Assembly: GCA_911728435.2 (NCBI GenBank)
Contig: OU452199.1
Span: 26,732,860 to 26,796,859, forward strand
Length of the DNA stretch: 64,000 bases
Origin: Apoderus coryli
Lineage: Eukaryota > Arthropoda > Insecta > Coleoptera > Attelabidae
Direction of reading: 5' to 3'
The position numbers and the translations under genes were made by a program. Shown piece by piece: positions 11,403 through 25,700 of this stretch (position 1 is its first letter; every line of letters starts with the position of its first letter). Below the pieces are notes generated by a model. It had not been told where the DNA came from, made no database searches, and saw only the letters and a list, made by a program, of their open reading frames with translations.

Positions 11403-14400
11403 TGTATGTATTCTTCCATCATAGCGCCTAGACGCTTTAACCAATTGAGCTAAATTTGGGACAGTCCTAGGATAAAGCCATTAGATTTTGATTGAAATCG
11501 CTTAAGCCCTGTGATAGGGGTGGACAACCACTAAATTTTCTTATATCACTAGGGGTCGAGTTATACATCATTTTAAAGCATTTTGTATCTGCTTTACAGC
11601 GATTGGTCACTTTTCATTTTTGCCTCTATAATTCTCGAGAAAATAGCGTTTAAAATTTCTTTCTTATAAGAATTTAATGTGTTCTTGAGTACTTTAACAC
11701 ATTGATAGAGCGTTCGCTCGCATGGTTATATAAATAAATTATCATTGTACCATATTGTTTATATATGTATATAGTTAAGTGTCTGTCATGTATTATGTGA
11801 CTATGAATAAAACTTTGTTGAAAAATTTGAATTTGCTTCGCATGCAGAAGGTTATGGGTTTGAATCCCAGCTCTAGCAATATTTTTTTTTATTTTTGAAT
11901 AAAGTAGTTAGTTTGTTGGAAATAATGAAAATCATACAATTTATAATAATAATTTAATAATGTATTTGTGACCTCTGTATTGAATTAGCGATTGTTAACT
12001 AGGTGGATTTAGGTCGTTGAAGAAAAACAATATTGTCTCTTGCCGAAGTTTCGATTTTTTATTATATTAAACAAAATGGTATTGACTTGGTGAGGATGTT
12101 GGTGTATCGGGTTCCTTTAGTTTATTCAAGGAGTGATTCTTTGTTTAGTGTGCGACTTGCATATACCAACGTATTGATCAGATCTACTTTGGATACTACG
12201 AGTATGTTAAAAAATATAATGAGCATCACTCATGTCTCGACATAAATCACGACTCATCTGAATTGTTTAGAAGGAGGTTTGCTGATTTGCTCGTCGAATG
12301 GTATGTGTGATTTCGCGGTAACTGTTATTATAAGTTTCTCTGTTAATGTTTCAATTTTTTATCTTAATTTTAACTGTGAATAAAATATATTGGATGTCTT
12401 ATATTTTTTTTAAAACTTTGACGGAATTCATGCTTTAAATTCAATTTAAGAAAACTAACTTAATTATACACATTGGGGAAACTTTGTATATTGAAAGGCA
12501 TTAGTACCTATAGTACGACACAGTTAAGAATATACGCTTTTTAAATGGGCTATCCATATAATAGTGTATCAGTCTTACCTGTGTCGTACTATACGTAGAT
12601 TTTTTATACACTTACCCAAAAACAAATCCAACATAATCATTATCAATCTCGGTGTCCACATAAAAGGTCCCTTCAAAATCGACTCCATTGAATTTATCAT
12701 AACCGACTGCTAAACCAGGATCACTATTGATAGTTTGTACTATTTCAGCACCATTATTATAAATTTCCCAGTTCGGATCAACTTGTGATGTTCCTTCCGG
12801 ATCCAAAACTACTGTTTGATATTTACTAAAGTCAGTTTGATAAATAAGTGAGTTATTGGGACAGTTATCTAATACATTTGTTATGTTGTCTTTGTCATAA
12901 TCGTCTTCACAAGCGTCTCCAATCCGATTATCTAGAAGTAAAGTGTATATTAATTGATATATATTTTGGAGTAAGAGGATAAGTTTTGGAGGTCAAAAAT
13001 TTGGCGGTTTTATATAATTCGCGTTATTGTCGAAAAGAATAATGGTAAGTTATTGGGGTTTTGGTAGAAATGATATCCTCATGTATATTTCTATTCTAAC
13101 GGTATTTTTAATTCAATAATAATAAAGCTACCAAAATATGATTATATTAATAGCAAATACAGGGTGTTCCTTTTTTCATAAAATTCTAAACGTAATTGAA
13201 AAATTGATGGTACCAGAAAATACATTGATATAAGAGATGTGCTATTCTGGAGGCTCTTAAATTATGTGTTACCTAATTTAAATCATGTGCCAAGCGAAGA
13301 AATGTTTATGTATTGCCTTAACAACAATTTATCATTTTCCGCGAGTGATTCCAAGAAACTGGTGGCCCAACTGCTAAATTTAAGCGAAATACTTAGAATT
13401 TTAAATAAAACACAAACTTTTAGTGAACTGCAGGCCACGCTCACCAGCTAGTAAATTGAACAAGAAAAAGAAGCAACCGCGGACAATACAAAAATAAATT
13501 TCAAAATTCCATATTCAAACTTGTAAAAAGTATCAAAATAAAATACTGAAAACGTATGGTAACTAGAATATACAAGAATGCAAAGACATACGGAATTACA
13601 AACAGATGTGTTGCTGTGTTTTCTTTGTTCGAAGAAGGAATGATTTTAGTTACAGGGTGGCCTTCCTTAACATTGTCGAAATACTTACTGATTATTTAGA
13701 TGATTATTATATAAATATAAGCTAATTGGAGGGCGAACATGGTTTTTCCCATATCAAAATATATATTAATGGGCCAGAAAAGATATATGGTTTTCATCCA
13801 GTTCAGCTTTTTCTGGTGATTGAGGAGCCATTATATAATCATATTGTTTCTTGCTTTACGAATGGTAGTGACCGGTTAATCTTCTGAATCAACTCCAATA
13901 TAAGATATCATTAATTAACAACAATCAGCACAGACGAAATAAAGGTGGATTTTTAATTCCAGGGCGGATAAAAACTAATTTTGTTTAGTTAGTATTAGTC
14001 AGCAATAAAACTTATGCTTACTGTTATAGTCTTCCTGATAGGGATTATAGATGTAAACGCAGTTATCTTGTTTATTGAAAATACCATCATTATCTATATC
14101 CTTATCGCATTCATCGCCTATTTTATCTTGATCAGTGTCACGTTGATCTGTATTAGGAACTGTTCTGCAATTGTCTACTTCATCAGGTATACCATCCCTA
14201 TTAACATGGAAATATATTGTGTAGATATGATCTGTGATATCTGTTGGTGTTTTGGATGTATCCAACACGGAGCTGTTTAGTGCTCAACGGGAACCATAAG
14301 CTAGTAGGTCATATTATGCAGTATAATGCGTAATGTAAGATATATAAGACAATACTTCTCGTATAAATAGGTGTCAGGAATAAACAATTCATGCTAAAAC

Positions 14401-17400
14401 CACGATTACTATAAAAACTAATAATAATAATGATAATAAAAATACCTATCAGTATCAATTGGACTATCACAAACATCTCCAATTAAATTCTGATTCGCAT
14501 CCTCCTGATTCGGATTATAGTCCTGGGGACAGTTATCACATACATCGCCGATCCTGTCACCATCTCTGTCAATTTGATCTGGGTTGGCCTTATACGGACA
14601 GTTATCTCTTTCATTTAAGATTCCATCATTGTCTATATCAGGATCACAGGCATCACCAATTTTATCATCATCAGTGTCTCTTTGATCAGCGTTTGGAACA
14701 TATGGACAATTGTCGCATACATCACCAATCCTGTCTCCACCCTCAGCTTCGGAATCTCTTTGATCTGGATTGTGATGATGGGGACAGTTATCCTGCGAAA
14801 TATAATTTTATATTGTATGCCAATTATTTAAGTTTTCACTTGCTGTTATTTTATAAAATTTGAAGTAATACAAAAAACCAGAAGGCAATGTAGGAATTTT
14901 AAGGATTTCTATACGTCTGTCATAATTGTTATGTTATTGCCAAACACAAAAATGCTATTGAAAAATAATTAAAAAAATCGTTATGTAACACATTTCTGAA
15001 TGTGCGGTAATGTATTCAAAAATAGTGCGGTAATATACGTCATTATTGCATTGAATCGTAGCTATTACATCGCAGTTGTTATTCTCGACAAAATTTATTC
15101 AATTTAATTTATGATTATTATATGTATAAAAATGTACCTTATTCGAGGGAATGTTGTCTCCATCGGGATCAGGATCACAAACATCCCCAATGCGGTCTTG
15201 ATCAGCATCTTCTTGTCCTGAATTTGGCGTGTCAGGACAATTATCCTAAACATTTTATTAATGTGGCATTTTATTCATTACATTTTGTACAAATAGACAT
15301 GAACAATTGTGTGGAAAGTTCTCTGTTCGGAGGTTATATATTTTTGTAATGGGTCAGATTTAAAGGACAGCTAAATTACTTATTTTGACCTATAGAGCGA
15401 TTTGTACTCGTAAATAGTAGGTAAGTAGATATAATAGGAAAATATAACCATGGAATCGATCAATCGTTTTAACAAACTGAGTCGAATTGATCTGTTGATG
15501 GGTCAGAGATTTGACAATTTGTAAAGACAAAGTTACGCAGTTAATTGAAAAAGTACATCTACACTATCTAGCTCTGTATAGATTTCTTAACAATCCCATA
15601 ATGTAGCTCCAATTTACTTCTACATTATAAACAAAACTATGTCATATTATTATATTATAAATTTTAGTTTACTCATAAAATGTCATTTTTCAGAAGGAAT
15701 ATAATTTGGATCAGATCTGTAGTGATTGATCGTTCTTCAACAATGTTTATTTATTTATTTATTTAAGATACACTGCCCAGACAGATAAATAATCCAATTA
15801 ATGGGCAGGAAAAATTACAGTAAATTCTTAATATCTAACACTAAATTTATATTCTAAGAAATATATTTTTTATACAAGACAAAGTTGAATTAAAAATATC
15901 AATTTGCTCGGACACAGAGTTACAAGTATGGCACATAAAATATAAAGGGGAACGCAACAACAAATTAGTACGCGGGGCCGGAAAGTAAAATACGATTCCG
16001 TTATTACGTGTACGTAGATTTGGGACACAAAAAGGAATCTGGCTTAAAAACTCTGGACAGTCAAGAAGTCCATTAATAATCTTAAAGAGCAATACTAGAG
16101 CGGAATATTCTCTCCGAGTATTTAATGATACTAGATTAAAACGGTTTAACAGAATATCATGAGGAAACCCACACACCCACAGCTACTTGGCAAAACGACG
16201 CTGGACGCGTTCAATATTATTCATATGTATGGCATACATAGGATTCCATACTACAGATGCATATTCCAGTTTAGATCTGACAAATGCGTTGAAAAGAACA
16301 ATGAGAGTTTGAGGTGTCACAAACTCTTTCGAATTGCGCACAATAAAACCCAGAGATCTATAGGATGCTGAAACTATATTATTGTAATGATTAGTAAACC
16401 TCAGTTTACCATCAAACCAAACACACAAGTTGTTAATGGACTATTATTTATATAATATGAAAATTTGACAGGGTTTATTTTCCGTGTATAGGAAACACTA
16501 AAACATTTATCAATATTCAGATAAAGATTATTACGGACACACCACTCATATACAACATTCAAATCGTCCTGAAAATGAGAACAATCTTCAGTACTATTAA
16601 TGACAGAATATACTTTGAAGTCGTCTGCATACAATAACGAACTATTTGTCAAGCCACTAGAAATATCATCGATAAAACACAGGAACAACAATGGTCCAAG
16701 GACAGAGCCCTTGGGAACACCAGATGACACTTTAAAATTTGCGGAACGAAATCCTCGACTTGCCACATACTGAAATCTATCCTTCAGATACGACTTCAAA
16801 AGCAGCAGTAAATTATAAGATAGTCCATAACGACACAGTTTACGCAGTAGAATACCATGATCAAGTCTATCAAAGGCTTTAGAAAAATCAGTGTAGATTA
16901 CATCTACCTGACCCCCTTTATCAAGTCGCTCAGTTAAAAACTGTGTTAAAACCAATAAATTAGTTGACGTAGAACGACCGGGAAAAAAGCCATGTTGTAC
17001 CGATGAAATCTGACGCCTAACATGGCTCATAATAATATCATGGAGCACAAATTCAAAAACTTTAGAAAAACACGACTGTATGGAAATTGGTCTATAATTT
17101 GAAATATTCTGTTTATCTCCCTTCTTATGAACCGGCGTTACTCTAGAAGATTTCCAATAAGAGGGGAAACTACACGATCGCAAAGAAACATTGAATATTG
17201 TACACAATAGTTTAGCAAACACAGTGGCACAATCCCTAATTACAAAAGATGGTATACCATCAGGACCCGATGTAAATTTAGCTTTTAACCTTCTCAAAGC
17301 TTCATAGACCTCCGTCTCAGTAATCACACGATCCGGTAAATGAGACACATTCACAACATCAAACAATCCCTGATCAATATCAAATGCCTGAGATGCAACG

Positions 17401-19695
17401 TATGATGTGTTGAAAAATTCCGCAAATTTATTGACAAGCTCCTGCGGATCATCAATATTATTACCATTGTAAGTCATACTACCAGGCAATCGCCCAGATT
17501 TGCTTCTGGAATTGACAAAAGACCAAAACTTGTTAGGATCACTAAATGTTCCTTTATGTACAGATTTACTCAGGCAGGTCAAAATAAAAGTATGCCTATC
17601 TTTCTTAACCTAAATTTGTAATTTAAAATAAATTTTCTATTGTACTTACCTGCATACAGTGATGATCTCTACAAGGCAGTTGATCATCCGGCCAACTGTC
17701 TAAATCTGAATCAGGACCACACATTTCTCCATTACCTGCCCATCCAACATTGCACCTACATGCCTGTTGACCCCAACCTATTAAATACCAATAAAAGTAA
17801 AGGCTGTAACCAATTGCATATTATTCACAAAGATTTGTCTAGATTTGTGGGGCTCCTACTAGAATAGTTATTTGTAGAACAAGGGAGGAAAGTGGATATT
17901 TGCCTCTCGCGGATGGTTTGATCCTTGACGCGAAGACGAGGGTATCAAAAAAGGGAGACAACGGCACTTTACTCCAAGAGAATCTCATTTAGTTGTGGAT
18001 GTTCATGTGCAATCGCCTAGAATGTTATAAAAATCAAATAGGTCAAAACCGTTTCTACCTTAACCGCGCGCTGTTTATTTATAACAAATAATATTTTTTC
18101 TCGTATCAACAAATGTCAATAATTAGTGAATAATTCGGTACTATGTATTCTGCCAAGAATATACTGTGCCACAAGATTTACCATTAGGCTATTAAGATGT
18201 GGTAAAGGAACCTGAATTGCATAGAATTCCAAAAAAATCTCTGCAACGATATGGACAAGAGTATTTCGTATTGTAAAACGGGATGGATCAAAGAAATGTA
18301 AAGGCAATTATAGAGGATCTGATTTTGGCGTCCTTTTGCAATTTATCCAAAACTTTGCAAGCACCCCCTCTTTGGAGCAAATATTCAATGTTAAGAAGGA
18401 TGTCCAGATTAGGAATTCGTAGGCCAGTACATTCAACAGGGTGGATATAAGAAGATTTATATCAGAGGCACCTAATGACCAATATTTGCTTATGAAGGTA
18501 TGCTCACAATTTTAACTATTTTCCTATCGGTTTATTTTTCCTTTCTTTTATAAATTGTTTTAATTGTGGGAGTAGCAGGGGCCTGTCGTGGTCACGAGCT
18601 AATAAACACGACTCAAAACGATATTGAGGATAATTTATGTACATCGCAAGATGTTGGAAAAATCACTACGGAAGAAATATCCTACAAAATTGCCGAGCAT
18701 CTTGGATTGGAAAATGCAAAAACATATACTGGTTATGGTTTTCGACGCACTTCGGCATCATCGCTGGTTCATGTAGGTGGGGATATTTTGACATTAAAGC
18801 GACACGGGTTATATGAAAAACATATTTTTTATGTATGTTCTTATGTGTTTCTCGGTATAGAATTATGAACACCTGTGCAGCTCTTGAGAAAAACGTCCGT
18901 GGCGAAATCAATCCTTCCTAATTAAAATCCACTATTTACCAAGATAGAAAATGCGGTGAAAATTAAAATTCTTCTGTCTTTATTTTTACCTAAGTCAACA
19001 CATTTGGCATTGCTGTCACATCTTGCCCCATTACAATATCCTTCACGCACACAGGCAACACTCATATTTCCATACCCATAATCACGATCACATGGATTAA
19101 CGCATGAATATGACCCCTGAAATATTAGCAATTGTTAATTTTGTTTGGAAATTAAGTTTGAGATGCAACAATTTTCAAGGATATGCTTTAGTTGCCTGAT
19201 TAGCTATTACTCCATATTTGTACCTTAATAATGTCCATTATGGTAAAAATGTTCATTATTATATGGTTGATATAGGCAATAAAATTCCAAGTTTCAGTTC
19301 TAAATGATACTAGTTCGATATGAACAGTGAAATTTATTTTTATTTACACAAGTTTCATTAACAAGAGTTCATATCGAACGTGTTTCATTGAATATTTCGA
19401 CAGTCCAAATAGATTTTCTTGTCATAGACTCGATTTATTTAACATATTAGAAACGATTTTCTAAATAAAAATTCAAAATTAGATGTTAGTCGGTGCGGTG
19501 CGCGCTTGTTGATTGTAGTAATTTTTACTTTGTCAACGTCATTCTTTTGCATTCACTTTGTGATTTACATTCAATTTAATAGAAAAAGTATTAATATGAG
19601 TTATTCTGATTCTGAGAGTGTCTCTTCGGATATCGAAGGCATTGCCCAATAATAATAATAAGTATAAGAGTAGTAACTAACTTTCTTTTTCTCCG

Positions 19696-19726
<31 letters not shown>

Positions 19727-22700
19727 GTACATCATAATGGCACTGAGTGCTATTATGAGGGCCATATTGACACCCAAATGAGGCTGATAGATATGTCATA
19801 ATGACACTGGCGTAGATTAAATTGTATAATACAATACAATTTGAATTCTCTGATTTTGAAGGGGTAGTGGGTGTTTTTCTCCCAATTTCTACGCCACTGG
19901 AAAAAGTACGGTTTTGATATACCCATTTGAATCGCCAATGTTTTCGACACAAAAAAGATACTCTTGGTCATAAGCTCTAAAGTTGACCGTTTTCGAGGAA
20001 AATCATCTTGTTGAAAAACATGGTCAATTTTTTTAAATAATTTTAATTTTTTCTGCTAATTAAACGAATTTTATTTAAACGTTAGAACAAGTAACAAAAT
20101 CAAACTAAATTCATAATTGCAAAATTTAAAAAAAAAACAATAAAAAACCATGCACAGTTAAATTAAATGTTCAAAATGTCCGCCGTTAGCTTCAATGCAC
20201 GCAGCAACTCTTCGACTATTTTTACGGTTTGGAGAATTAAAAAAAAACAACTTTTCTATCATTTCTTCATTTTTTTTTAAATTTTGCAATTATGAAGTTA
20301 ACGTTTAATTAGTAGAAAAAATTAAACTTATTTCAACAAATTTTCGACAGGTTGATTTTGCTGGAAAACGGCCAACTTTAGAGCTTATGACCAGCAAGAG
20401 TCCCTTTTTTGTGTAGAAAACATTGGCGGTTCAAATGGGTATCTTCAAACTGTACTTTTTCCAGTGGCGTAGAAATTGGCGAGAAAAACACCCACTACCC
20501 CTTCAAAATCTTCACCAATTATGAAACGCCCTGTATATTATAATATGTTTATCGCCAACTTTGTTTAATATATTTATTAATACCCTGCCGGACGTTTTGG
20601 GGGTTTTTGGACTGCCCGCTCTTTATGCGGATGATACAAATGTCCTTGTTTCAGCCGGGCATGAGGGCGGGTTAGTACGGACTGCTAATACCCTAGCTGG
20701 CGCGATGCATCGATCGACTTGCGCTCAATACATCAAAAACTATATTTCTCCCGATTTCAATGGCTAATAGGAACATTTTTTTTCTTATTTTTCTTGAATC
20801 ACATATTTATAAGTTTTTGGATATCATTATTGGGGTTTTTGGTTCGTATTAACAACAAAAGTGAAATAAAGTTTCTTTACTTCGTGTCAAACTTCTTTTT
20901 TTTTCTGGATGTTTCGACAAACTAATTTTTGTCTTCTTCAGGATTTTTTTTTCTATTAGTCTTCCAACATCTCATTAGTGTTCTGTTTTCCCTTTCCTCT
21001 TTCCATTATTGGTATTATAATAAGCTATTGCTATTGTTCGTGCCTCGATGGCAACCGTTTATTTGAATTAGAGACTTAAACATAAACATATTATGCCGAG
21101 TTGCTTGTAAAATTTTAACGAACGTGTAGTCTGTACGAGTACATCTGCATATGAAAGCAGTATTAGGTGAAGCTGAATTATTGAATGCTCATATACCTGT
21201 GTATTTATGCATTCGGTTGGAGGTGTACATAATCTAGGATCAACGCATTCATCAATATCTACACATCTCTGTCGATTCATTCTAGCATCGTCAATACCAA
21301 CGCCTTGGTAACCGCTACTACCAGTGTAACCAGCTGGACATGGTCCGCATCTATATCCTGGTGAAAGATTTCTGCATTCGACATTAGCATCGCATGGTTG
21401 AATTAAATCACACTAGAATAAAATATATCATTAGTTAAAGTGCAAATCAATATAATCCATGTACCCATACAATAATAATGACTCGTTTTTTATTTAGGAA
21501 TTTACCATTTCGAAATCAGTAAGTAATTGTCATTCCCCAACGAATTCTAGATTGAAATTTTATGTGAATATTTGAGGTCCTTTGTTTCCATGTATATAAA
21601 ATACAACCGAAAAGTCCGATAAAATCTGAAATATACAGGGTGAGTCAGGTTTTTGTAGCGGGACTTTAACAACTAATACAATATTATTTTTGGCGATGAA
21701 AATCTTATACAAACATACTTCCGTGGAAGCTCTGTCTCTGAGATAGAGGGTGTTAAAGTTTCAGGATTTTTTCTCGAACAGTTTTAGAGATAATGAATTA
21801 CAATTTAGCACACTTGTTACACGTAAAAACCAAAGACTTGGGTTTATTGAGAACTTTGAAAAACCTACAGGGTGGTATATTTTTGGGGGATGTACTGAAT
21901 TTGAGCCTTTCACACATTTTTGTGTGCCGCCTATGCTTTCTATTAGATAATAATTTAGAATGTCTGTTTAATTTAGAAACTTTTTGGACTCTAAATAGAG
22001 ACTTTTGAAATTTAGGGTGAGTTAAAAGTAAAGATTACATTTTATTCAATTTTTTAAATGCAAAGAACAAAGTAGGAAATAGAAGATTGATTAATTAATA
22101 AAAACAAAATAAGTAAATAATTAAATCAATCCTGAAACTTTGACACCCTGTATCTCAGAAACAAAGCTTCCACGGATATATGTTTATATAAGATTTTCGT
22201 CTTAAAAAAATATACTTTATTAGTTCTTAAAATCCTGCTACAAAAACCTGACTCACCTTGTATAATATTAGCGCCCTGATTAAAACGGGGAACAAGTGAA
22301 AAAAATCATTATGAACGATCGTCGAATCAAAATGTGATGAAATATCAGTTTATGGCTATGATGTCGAAATTAAAGTTCAATCGCTGGAGGTGTTCTGGGT
22401 ATGCTCACTGTTTTCTTTTATTTTAACGGGATAGTGCACCATGAGTTCTTGCCAAAAGGTCCAAGCTACAATCTGATAATAATTGAAAGACGCAAATAAT
22501 TTAAACCAAGGTTTTTTATAGCGATCTTATATCTGGTTTATATTAATAATACTCCTTTAACAAATGAAATACACTAGAACTTGCAACTTGCACAAAGAGC
22601 ATGTCGGATGTAGTGCTCCAATTGATGTTGATTATTCGGAGTTATAACCATTTATTTATAAGAACGTTTCAGCTTATACAGGGTGGTCCAACTTTTACCT

Positions 22701-25700
22701 GCATAAATTTCAGAATCGATAGATAATCGACAAATAATGTGAGTTTGGTTAATAAACTATGTGCGAAAAATGCTTCGTTACGAAGTTACAGGGTGTTGAA
22801 ATTTAAGAAATAAATTCGATTTTTATTAATATATTTATAACCAATTGATATTTCAATGAAATTTTGGCACGTGTAGAGAGGTAATGTAGCTTCATTTTTT
22901 CATGTAATAATATTATTTTTATTTCCACCAGTGGCGTGCGTACGGCTATCGATTGCGACATTTTTGGTTTATCTCAAAATGAAAATCATAATTGCAATTC
23001 TTGTTCAATTTAAAAGAAAAAAGTACTCGTGCCTTTCTTTCGTATGACGCAACATTTTCGAGTACAAAAATAAAAATCGTCTAAATTAAATGTATTGAAA
23101 ACCAACATAAAAATAACATATAATAATGCCGCGGCTATTTAATAACCAAGAATACGGTTTTTGCGAAGAAAATGCAGTAGTACCGCAAGGGAGTATGCAG
23201 GCAGATTCCCTAATAGACGTCACCCAACGAGAGAAGTTTTCTCTCAAGGTCATCGGGCATTTCGAGAACGAGGTTTAAATACTACTTTTAACATAAAAAA
23301 CAATAGACAGCGCCCTAGAAGAAACAATTTGGCGGATGAAAGGCGTATTTTAAGAACGTTTGATCGAAATTCAAACCTAAATTCACGAAGAACTGCTGCC
23401 ATGCTTAACATATCAAGGTCAACCATTCTTAAGTCACTTCATAAAGATGGTAGAAAGGCTTACCATTTCAGGGCTGTGCAAGATTTATTGCCTGAGGACT
23501 ATGTTAAAAGTATTGCAAATGGTTATTTAATAAAGTTCAAGTAGATAGAGATTTCCTGCATAAGGTTTGCTGGACTGATGAAGCTTCATTTAGAAGAACT
23601 GATATAACGAATTACCACAACTTTCATATTTGGTCACAACACACTCCATACCAAGTGCGAGCGAAAAAGTTTCAACACCAATTCAGTGTGAACGTGTGGC
23701 TAGGAGTAATATCCAATAATCTCCTCGGACTATTCTTTTTACCAGCTAGGCTCTCAGCACAATTATTTTTAGACTTTTTACAGAATAATTTAAATGATTT
23801 AATGCATGACGTGCCACTTCATTTACGCGCGAATGGTTGGTTTCAAATGGATGGAGCACCAGCACATTTCGGGCGGAATGTGAGAAACTAGATAACAGAG
23901 CATTACGGAAATCAATGGATTAGCCGTTTTCTTGGAGAAGTCGAAAATAACCATGAGGGACCTATATCTTGACCCCCAAGGTCGCTTGAGTTGACTCCAC
24001 TTGATTTCTTTATTTGCGGCTACCTAAAAGAAAAAGTGTATAGGGTGCCGGTCAGAAAACGCGAAGACTTAGTCTTAAAAATTCAAGAAGCTTGTGATGA
24101 GGTGCATCGTAACAATTACATTCTATCGGCCGCAATTAATAACATCACCAGAAGATGCCAATTATGTATTGGCAATGACGATAGGCATTTTGAACAATTT
24201 CTGTAAAAAAAAAACTGGAAAATCTGTTAAAACGTGTAATGATATGATATTTTTATGTTGATTTTCAATAGACGATTTTTATTTTTTTACTCGAAAATGT
24301 TGCGTTATACGAAAAAAAGCCAGGAGTACTTTTTTCTTTTAAATTGAATAAGAATTGCAGATTTATATCTGCAGATTTATATCTGCAATTCTTCAATTTA
24401 AAAGAAAAAAGTTTTATTTTTTATTTTGAGATAAACCAGTGGCGTATTGGTTTTTTCAATAAAAATATTGCAATCGGTAGCCGTACGCACGCCACTGCTG
24501 GAAATAAAAATAATATTATTACATAAAAAAATGAAGCTAGATTACCTCTCCACACGTGCCAAATTTCATTGAAATATCTCAATTGGTTATAAAGATATTA
24601 ATAAAATTCGAATTTGTTTCTTAAATTTCAACACCCTGTAACTTTGTAACGAAGCATTTTTGGCACATAGTTTATTAACCAAACTCACATTATTTGTCGA
24701 TTATCTATCGATTCTAAAATTTATGCAGGTAAAAGTTGGACCACCCTGTATATCTCAATTCTGAGAGGTTATAAAAAGGTCCTTATAAAAGGTGAAAGGT
24801 TATATCTTAATTTAGAGAATCGTTGGGCTAAGTGCATATCATCTGTAATTTGAAGGGGATAAATATATGTGAAGACCAATAAATAAAATCCTTTTCAAAA
24901 ACGAAAATATCTACACCTGGTATATGACTTAAATATAACTCATTTATGTAAGTAGATTAGAGATTTTTGTCAAGTTTAACTTTTTAACTGATCAAGTTTA
25001 TTTAATAGTTATTTCAACTAGCAATAATCGCACCTCGGATAAACCTCATTGGTTACGATATTGCTACTGCGCAAAGCTATTTAATAGTTATTATTTAAGT
25101 CACTTACTTCATCAATGTCAACACATCTAGATCCATCTCCTGTTAATCCTGGAGGACATCCTAAGCATTGATAATAGGGTTCTTCGGCAGTCTGTGCACA
25201 TTGAACGCCTAAAAATATGTGAAATCCGTATTAAAAATATATCTAATATTATTAAGTACCAAGGAGATTTGAATATTAATGACAATGTCATGAAAATGAA
25301 GATTTTACAGTTTCGAAGGGTTCGAAGTCGGCGGAGGGCGTTAACATTATCGTAACTTTCACAAAAGTGGATATTACAGATCTTTAGCCTACTAAAATTT
25401 AAATTCTGTTTGTAAGACACTACGTTTAAGCGTAATTGAACGATTTATGTAATTGATTAGCCACTGAAGATGGAATAATCGAGATTTAAAAATATTCCAT
25501 CGTAAGTATGGATTACTTCGTTAATTATGATTATTATTGATTTGTTTGAAATAAAATTAAGGCGGGTTTAGCCAACTAATAATGCATAATGCATAATTTT
25601 AATGCATAATGGATAATTTTTAAAACATGACACTTACATGTACCTGTTTATACAACGAATAGTGTATAATTCATAATTTTCGTTGATAATGCATAATGCA

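Larger units (their letters stand above)
11225..11960. repeat. Dispersed repeat with tRNA-like boxes and (TG)n, copy 1
   Basis: Starts near CCCGCACAGGGAAAGTATTG and contains a long (TG)n tract. It then has a minus-strand A-box-like TTAGCTCAATTGG (11453-11441), a body ending near CTGCTTTACAGCG, and a plus-strand B-box-like GGGTTTGAATCCC (11856-11868) followed by poly-T. A second copy lies inverted at 56.6-57.0 kb. This copy is interrupted at 11725-11837. It encodes nothing. Confidence 0.7.

Noticed and set aside
11165..11431. A frame of alternating Cys-Val residues and, on the other strand, His-Thr residues
   Set aside because: Translation of the (TG)n microsatellite; no selection on protein implied.
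11706..11880. A functional tRNA gene
   Set aside because: The T-arm-like and anticodon-like parts are split by an insertion, and no acceptor stem can be formed; it is a tRNA-derived repeat.
13239..13451. A 70-codon frame in a thrombospondin intron as a possible nested gene
   Set aside because: No recognisable motif, start context or splice signal, and it sits between MITE stumps.
14014..14280. An 88-codon hydrophobic plus-strand frame that could pass for a membrane protein
   Set aside because: Antisense of the neighbouring type 3 repeat exon; Asp-rich coding reads as Ile/Val-rich on the other strand.
14459..14863. A 134-codon plus-strand frame rich in His, Gln and Tyr
   Set aside because: It is the antisense of a thrombospondin type 3 repeat exon; the minus strand has the clear calcium-binding repeats and splice sites.
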